Positions 58,345 through 64,000 of a stretch of 64,000 nucleotides of DNA are shown in pieces; the first letter of the stretch is position 1, and the number at the start of each line of letters is the position of its first letter. The notes under the pieces were generated by a model. It saw nothing but the letters and a program-made list of their open reading frames with translations, did not search any database and was not told the origin of the DNA. Position numbers and translations under genes: made by a program. Origin of the DNA: Dactylellina haptotyla (taxonomy: Eukaryota > Ascomycota > Orbiliomycetes > Orbiliales > Orbiliaceae); contig CM062379.1 in assembly GCA_031310005.1 (NCBI GenBank), positions 7,719,608 through 7,783,607 on the forward strand, in the 5' to 3' direction.

Positions 58345-61300
58345 ATGGCGCACAGACAGCTCACCGGAAAGGACCCGGACTACGAGTTTATTATGGCACT
58401 GGGCCACGGCGGGTTCGGATCGGTCGCTAAAGTCCGCCGCATCAGAGACGGTAAGGTAAGTTATGTGTGATCTGACCAAACCCACAACTTGCCAACGAAA
58501 ACACTGTTAATTATGAATTACTATAAATATTATAGGTTATGGCATGCAAAGCGATTGATTGCCGGCCTGATCCGAATATTTTCGTATTCGCGACCCGCGA
58601 GATAAACACCTGGGCCTCCTTCGCGCTGTCGGAAAAGTACATTGCGAATTTCAGTCAGGATGTAGCGTGGACTGAGCGGACGAAGACGGTTAGGTTGTAT
58701 ATGGATTTCTACGAGGGTGGGGATTTACAGCGAGTGATTGATCAGTGCAGGCATGAGGATACTCTGGTACATCCTTTCATGGCGACTTATTGGTCGATGG
58801 AAGTGGCAAGAGGGGTGAAGGCTTGTCATGATCATGGGATTATTCATAGGGACTTGAAGCCTGCAAATGGTCAGTTTTTGGCTGGAATCTTATCGGGGAA
58901 GCTGTGTAAGTAGTTTTGCTAGGGTTGGGACTGATAGTGAGAGGTTATAGTGCTGCTAGCTATAGCGTTTAATTATAATGAGATGTTATGGGCGCTGACT
59001 GAAGGGCAGGCATTAACTGGTAAGTACCGAGATATTATATTCGAGGTTTTACGATAACTTTGGATCAGGAACGAATGCTGACGACTAGGCCGTACATTGT
59101 ATAGACGAGCAGCTAGAACTTGCTAAAGACTACTTGACCTGGATAGAAACTCGCCCTCCCTGGTGCCACATCACGGATTTCGGGCTCGGCAAGTTCTCGA
59201 ACGCAGCACATCTATCTGGCAGGAACACTCGCGCCTCATTTATTGGAACAATGGGAACCGCTGGTTTCATAGCGCCTGAAACTGTTGCAGGTAGCTTGAG
59301 TCAAAACTTTTCCATGAAGTCAGACGTTTATAGTTTAGGTTGCTTGCTGTACGCTCTTTGTAGCTCTGAAGCCCCTCCACCGGCAGGCAGAATACCATTG
59401 AGGATACCGGAAGAATTCCCCATTCGCCTGAGAAATATTATCACGCGGTGCACTGAAGCGGATCCGACTAAGAGACCGAATAGCAGAGAGGTTGCGAATG
59501 AGATCAGTGAGGCTTATGTGGACATTCTCGAAGACCGCAAATTCGGCCAAATGAAATATAAGCTCGAAAATGCCTGTTCTATCTTTCCGCCCCAACTATC
59601 TGGCCCCAAGACTGTCATTATACCTCCGGAAGCCACCCAAACGCCTACTACATTTATTCCGATACCCCCCAAAACTGTCCCGGGGTTTATCCCGATATCC
59701 CATAGCGAGAGCCTTCCGCCCCAATCATCTGGAAATGAAACCATTCCACTGCCTCAACTACCAGACGCCGAGGTCAGGATGCCAGAATCCGATGCTATTT
59801 CCGTTTGGTCAGATCAAAAAGTACCCATTGTTAATACGAAGGAAGCAAAAAGGTCATCTAAAAATGGGCTTTTGGGTATGGTGAAAGAGTGGGCTCATAA
59901 AATTGATGGGAGGCCTACAGGCATTGAACACCGGAATTTAGATGATCAGAGAAGTCAGGCCCAGCTTAATGAGGAGCTACGGATTGCATTAATAAAAGGT
60001 GATTCAATCTCAATGGATCTTCTCATTAAGGCTGGTGCCAACCCGAGAGCCAAGTTAGTCGGCGGCAAGTCCTCTATATTCCCTCGACCGAGTATGAAAG
60101 TTGGAAACGACGTATTCCACCGGGAATTCGAGGAATTGAAGAGCATTGAAGAACGTCCAGGATCCTCTCGTTTGATTCACTTTGCAGTATTTGCAGATTC
60201 ACCGACATGCTGCGAGGTTCTTCTATCGCATGGCGCGAAGATAGAAAATGACCCTCTGGATACCGAATCCGTCCTTAGCCCAGTCATCCTGGCAGCATTA
60301 TCCCATGCCAGCCTTGTTGTAGAACCGCTTGCTAAGTATGGATACAGTCTGGACGTCTATAATAAAAGTACAAAAGCGACTCCACTCATTTTTGCGGCTA
60401 TGTACGGTCGCAAAGAAGTGATGATAAAACTTCTTGATTTCGGTGCATCACCTATGGGTATATCAAAAGAGGATGGAAACAATGCTTTACTGGCGATGAT
60501 CGAGCTCGATAGAATCGGAATAAGCGAAATGACGGATTGTGCTCGTATATTGTTAACAGCTGAACCAAAGCTCGTCAACGCGATTAACTTTAAGGGAAAT
60601 ACGCCCATCATGCTCGCCGCCAAACATGCATGCTCTACTTTAGATCGCGATTTGGATTTGGTTGAGTATTTGATATCCAAGGGAAGCAATCCGTATATAA
60701 AGAATTTCCAAGGGAAAGATACTTTCCAATTCCTGGAAGAAGAAAAAGGTGTATTGTTTCCCAAGCGTGTAAATGAATTGCTCATGTCAACAAGGTTGGA
60801 GCCAGAGTCTGCGGACATGGATTTCGTCCCAAACACAGCAGGTGAGCGTCTACCATCAAACCTAGTAGTAACAGGATCCTAGGCGACAATATTTAAAACA
60901 GTACGGGAGGCTGCTACTGAAATTAGTGTCCCAATTCTCTAGGTCATGATAAAAATTACAGACGGGTGCGTTCGAAACAGCATAATGCCAACGAGTTTCC
61001 CCAAGTACGAAATGAAATCAGTTTCTTAGATTCTGTAGAACAACTTAAAAACGCCGCCAATATCGGCGAAGATACCTCCAGAGGGGAACCAGGACACCAC
61101 AACAATGTCGTCACAGAGACTGTAGAATATCGAAACATGTACCAAGGGAAACCCCAAACTGACCTCAACAGCCTGCTGCGCGCCGCTTTGTTTTCAGACA
61201 ATGCGAACGAAATGGACTACCTCATCAGGGCGGGTGCGGATCCCAGAGCACAAGTGTTTGATGACAATTTGTGGCTTTGCGAATATTCCGAGCTCAAGCA

Positions 61301-62042
61301 AATGTTTCCGCTTGGGGCGATACTTTATAAGTTCAAAAATTGGGCAAAACCTGCGAGGTTGGCTCGGTTAATTTCCTTTGCTGTGTATTGGGGACTGGAA
61401 GACTGCTGTTACATTCTATTATCGCATGGCGGGGGAGTCTTGAATGATTTACCAGACCCTGAAAGCAACTTCTACCCAGTGAACCTAGCAGCAATGTTTG
61501 GTTTTGCCAACCTTGTGGAACCGCTTGCAAAATTTGGTTACGATTTGAATTTTACAAACAAAACTTTGAACGAAACTCCGCTTATATTGTCAGCCACTCG
61601 GATTCAAAAAGACGTTATGGGGAAGCTTCTGGAGTTTGGTGCATCACCAAATGTTGTTGATGGTGCTGGATGCAATGCCCTACACCATCTGATTAACAGT
61701 CCGGGGTACGAGATGATAGACAAGCTAACGTGTGCTCGTTTATTACTCGAGACGGAACCCAAACTCATCAATGTGCCTAATGGCCTTGGATATACTCCCA
61801 TTATGTTGGCCCTAGCAAAGTATACAGTGGGCTCCAAGGGGTCTGTTGAATTTATCGACTTGCTGATTGACATGGGCGCCAATCCTTATGACAGGGGTGG
61901 GAGGAGCGGGAATGCATATCAATTAGAGCGCCTGGGTGATAATACACTAATAGCAAAGCCAGGTAGTGATGTATTCAACTCGTTGGAGAAATCAAAATTT
62001 GGTGGATGGAATCCACTTACCGGGCTACTCAACTGGAGATGA
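58345..62042 (+). CDS. Protein kinase with two related ankyrin-repeat blocks
   Basis: Join(58345..58455,58536..58869,58951..59019,59105..60841,60943..62042), 1116 aa. The kinase domain has a Gly loop LGHGGFGSV (19-27), Lys42 in MACKAI, catalytic loop HRDLKPANVLL (141-151), DFG at Asp196 (TDFGLGKF), then MGTAGFIAPE and SDVYSLGCLLYAL, so all key residues are present. An insert of about 45 residues sits between the catalytic loop and DFG. A Pro/Thr-rich linker (about 320-440) leads to ankyrin block A (about 457-725), then a linker encoded across intron 4, then block B (about 824-1085). The two blocks align over their whole length (LLIKAGANPRA / YLIRAGADPRA; LAKYGYSLDV / LAKFGYDLNF; TAEPKLVNAIN / ETEPKLINVPN). 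Exon joins were set by frame and motif continuity; the intron at 58870 gives KPANVLL. The kinase type is near NEK/other fungal kinases; substrate unknown. Confidence 0.85.
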
Positions 62043-62993
62043 CACGCCAGACTAGGATTGACAAAACGGACGAAGATGCGGAGCTGGATCAGAGGGCTGT
62101 AAGTGACACAAAGTCTCCCAAATGAACACGAGATTGATAAGAGCCTATTTTGATCTCAAGTTCAGAACTGTAATATAAATATTCATAATTCATAGCATGA
62201 TGAAGATAACATCTAAAAGAATTTTCATCTTGGAGTATAAACTAGCGAGGTTTACTGAATGATAAAAGTAAACAACTAAGAATCAATTACATTCCTAAGG
62301 TAGGTACGTATTCAGCAACTCATTTCCTAGTAATTCATTCTTCCTCATCCTGTCGCCGCGGTCAATCACGGTCACTATCACACTCATATGGGTGAATGCC
62401 TCTTTGACAGAAAGACCAGTTTGTTTTCTTCCATATACCATGTAGAACTCTTCCACATTCACATATCTAAAACTCGGATCTCTTCCTACTCTGTACCAAA
62501 TTTATCATTTTGATCACATCCCTCTAACACCCGAGTCTGCAACTTACCGAACCGCTGTGCAGATGGATTCCAACATCTCAGTTTCTGGACCTAAGGTAGT
62601 TTCGTCGACGGCCACGGAATATGCCACAATTCCTTTAAATTTAGCAGATACAGATTCCTCATGACAACTCGCAAGTCTTTTCCAAAACTTGGTTCTATGT
62701 TCAATATGCATTGCAGAACCAGGTCAGTATCCACCTTCACGTTTACGTCCTCAGTAATATCGCAATCCCCGGTGCAAGGTATCTGCGACCTGTTCCGTCT
62801 AAACGGCATCAACATCTGCTTCCTAAATTTTCGCAATTCATCTTTCGACTTTTGCGCAGCATAGGTCTATCACCCCTCACGGTTGGATCTATAATATCAA
62901 ATCGGAAACGGTGAAGAAGGTGCCTATGATTGTGGCGAGGGCGGGAGATCGATTTCCGCCTTAGATATCCGAGTGAACGGGAAGTTTCCGTGT
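62043..62993. other. Interval with no supported gene
   Basis: Downstream of the kinase gene. Plus-strand 62,100-62,300 is AT-rich and probably 3' UTR. A minus-strand frame at 62,591-62,836 may be the downstream remains of the decayed gene to the right, but I cannot join them. Confidence 0.4.
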
Positions 62994-63403
62994 CTATAAT
63001 CTTCCCAATAGTGTAGAGATTGGAAAACGTGGTGATTTGCGATCCCACCAAATTTCCCCGTCTTCAATGATTGATAGGTTGCGGAGTCCTACCCCAGCGA
63101 GACCAGTCTTTCTTACACGCGCGATAGGTCACAGACTCCCATAGGGTGTCGTAGCGAAAGTCGAAGGAAATGTTCGGATCGTTAGTAGATATAGGGAGTA
63201 GAATGGGAATGTGTTTTGAGAGCACAGGACTATCGAGGCTTCATGAATTCATCGTGGATTTGTTTGTTAGCTTGCAGGGTCCAGAGCGACGGTTTTTGGA
63301 GAAGGGTCTGATATTTTAGGTTGCCGAGAGTCGGGCCTCCTGGGGATATCTTGGAAATAACTAGTTACTGGTACACCAAGTTACGGATTTCGGGAGGGAG
63401 GGT
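62994..63403 (-). pseudogene. Decayed fungal LPPEIRN-type (F-box/2EXR-like) gene fragment
   Basis: On the minus strand the hallmark start TLPPEIRNLVYQ (from 63,403) is followed at once by a TAA. The same frame then continues LVISKISPGG and TLQANKQIHDEFMK. A frame change gives ASIVLCSQNTFPFYS, and a further frame gives GLAGVGLRNLSIIEDGEIWW, ending at 62,994. LPPEIRN, then a leucine-rich L-x-x-NKQI-x-x-E stretch, then an NTFxF motif, is the typical order in a large fungal family of F-box-like proteins. At least one stop and two frame changes mean it cannot be translated as it stands. Confidence 0.5.
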
Positions 63404-64000
63404 TATAAAACTATTGATATTATTATTACTATGCATTTGGAAACAAGCTAAGGTTTTAGAGATGGGAGAATTGATTATCGATTTGGGCGATGAACTGTGC
63501 AGTGTGTCCCGCGACTAATCGGGGGGTTCACCACTATTCTATCGAGAATACACAAGTTGAAATGTCGGAAGAAGCCTAGTGTTTTTTTTGGCTTCCTGCG
63601 CGAGCTTTGGCTTTGTGATGGGGAATTCGAGTTGGGGTGTGTTGATGCAGATGGTTATCAAACTCTGGGTGTTACCAGCTAGCTTCCCCACAAATAAGCC
63701 AATTATTCCCCAATCATTTGCTAAAAAAGTAGTAGAGTAGGACTCTAATTCCTCCGACCATTGGAGATAAGTGCCCGTTCCTAGTCGGAACTCGGCAGCG
63801 GTCGTGCATATGTTCAGCTGATTCTTGGAGTTCAAGCGTTCTGGAGTTAAACTATAAGCATCTCAAACCGAGATTTCATTTTAGAGCTTGCCGAGGATAG
63901 CTCGGACGAGCAGTTTTCAGAATATTTTTTTTTAGAAAAATTCGAGATATGCTTGATCATCCGCTTCTGTTACCTAGCTACCCGGATATGTATGGTTTTG
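63404..64000. other. End of window, no gene recognised
   Basis: Only short frames without motifs. It could hold the upstream part of the decayed minus-strand gene. Confidence 0.4.

Noticed and set aside
60966-62042. Separate ankyrin gene downstream of the kinase
   Set aside because: No ATG at the start of the frame, and a GTGAGC..CTAG intron joins it in frame to the kinase exon.

Overview
The window is nuclear DNA of a filamentous ascomycete (Pezizomycotina). The evidence is short spliceosomal introns with GTATGT/GTAAGT-type donors, CTAAC/CTGAC branch points and YAG acceptors. There are also fungal-specific gene families (KRE6/SKN1, Kre9/Knh1-like, fungal BTB and Pfs-type nucleoside phosphorylases), a TTAGGG-type telomeric tract, and an AT-rich block with the look of repeat-induced point mutation (RIP). 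The class cannot be fixed from sequence alone.

Positions 1-12,390 form an accessory, gene-poor region. It holds a two-exon gene with an aegerolysin-like domain, a single-pass Kre9/Knh1-domain surface protein, a Candida-antarctica-lipase-B-type hydrolase, a small secreted protein, and broken genes: a frameshifted BTB gene and two head-to-head fragments of Pfs nucleoside phosphorylase genes. Positions 12,390-22,860 are an extremely AT-rich block. Inside it one reading frame (about 18,290-21,395) still spells out a telomere-linked RecQ helicase riddled with stop codons. The block ends in degenerate TTAGGG repeats at 22,904-23,034, and GGGTTA-containing repeats also sit at its left edge. Together this looks like a decayed subtelomere that is now internal.

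Positions 23,060-31,433 hold no gene I can support; the right part is probably the promoter and leader of the next gene. From 31,434 onward the window is dense with conserved, intron-bearing housekeeping genes: SSN6/CYC8 corepressor, KRE6/SKN1 beta-1,6-glucan synthesis protein, a mitochondrial-type conserved protein, a small conserved protein, a Y-family DNA polymerase (iota type), mitochondrial pyruvate dehydrogenase kinase, a likely HAUS4 augmin subunit, SNU66/SART1, peptidyl-tRNA hydrolase 2, mitochondrial aspartate aminotransferase, and a large protein kinase with two related ankyrin blocks. A decayed gene of the fungal LPPEIRN type lies near the right end.

I rebuilt exon structures by requiring an uninterrupted frame, consensus splice signals and conserved protein motifs. 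The most striking result is three ultra-short internal exons: 7 nt in the polymerase gene, encoding its first catalytic aspartate, and 3 nt plus 10 nt in the aminotransferase gene. These are sequence-based predictions; transcript data would settle them.
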